This document shows positions 6,054 to 6,069 of a stretch of DNA of 6,069 nt, piece by piece. Origin of the DNA: Clostridia bacterium (GTDB lineage: Bacteria; Bacillota; Clostridia; Oscillospirales; Acutalibacteraceae). How positions within the stretch are numbered: position 1 is the stretch's first letter; each line of letters opens with the position of its first letter. A program made the position numbers and the translations under genes. The notes beneath the pieces were generated by a model. It saw nothing but the letters and a program-made list of their open reading frames with translations, was not told where the DNA came from and did no database searches. The stretch covers positions 1-6,069 of the forward strand of contig CAAFXF010000071.1 in NCBI GenBank assembly GCA_900766895.1. Direction: 5' to 3'.

Positions 6054-6069
6054 AAAACCGGCTTGGACA

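Overview
The window looks like the chromosome of a low-to-mid GC Gram-positive anaerobe of the Clostridia. The supporting signs are strong AGGAGG-type ribosome binding sites, an HPr with both His15 and the regulatory Ser46, a short clostridial-style Enzyme I, and a 3' hairpin repeat of a kind I recall from gut Oscillospirales (Ruminococcus, Eubacterium siraeum and Faecalibacterium relatives). The genus is an inference. All genes are on the + strand, packing is tight, and no stretch over 300 bases lacks a gene.

Positions 2-4109 hold the end of a fructose phosphotransferase operon. It contains the last 23 codons of a probable 1-phosphofructokinase (fruK), the three-domain fructose permease FruA (IIA-IIB-IIC), HPr (ptsH) and Enzyme I (ptsI). 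Together these give the full phosphate relay PEP -> EI (His186) -> HPr (His15) -> IIA (His67) -> IIB (Cys175) -> fructose, and FruK phosphorylates the resulting fructose-1-phosphate. A perfect 8-bp hairpin without a T tract lies between fruA and ptsH. A conventional intrinsic terminator closes the operon directly after ptsI.

Positions 4110-5949 hold a second, independent transcription unit. An 18-bp perfect palindrome abuts a good sigma-A-type promoter (TTGCCT, 17 bp, TATAAT). Next come an unrecognised protein with about eight membrane segments, HypB (nickel-inserting GTPase) and HypA (nickel/zinc metallochaperone). The membrane gene and hypB overlap by 8 bp, and hypB and hypA overlap by 1 bp. 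HypA and HypB normally deliver nickel to [NiFe]-hydrogenase or, in some bacteria, urease; no target enzyme and no hypCDEF lie in the window.

Positions 5950-6069 are non-coding and carry a two-hairpin element that looks like an interspersed repeat, possibly running past the window edge. The main candidate for something undescribed is the membrane protein tied to HypB and HypA together with its palindromic control site. The PTS half is well-understood biology in a compact arrangement.
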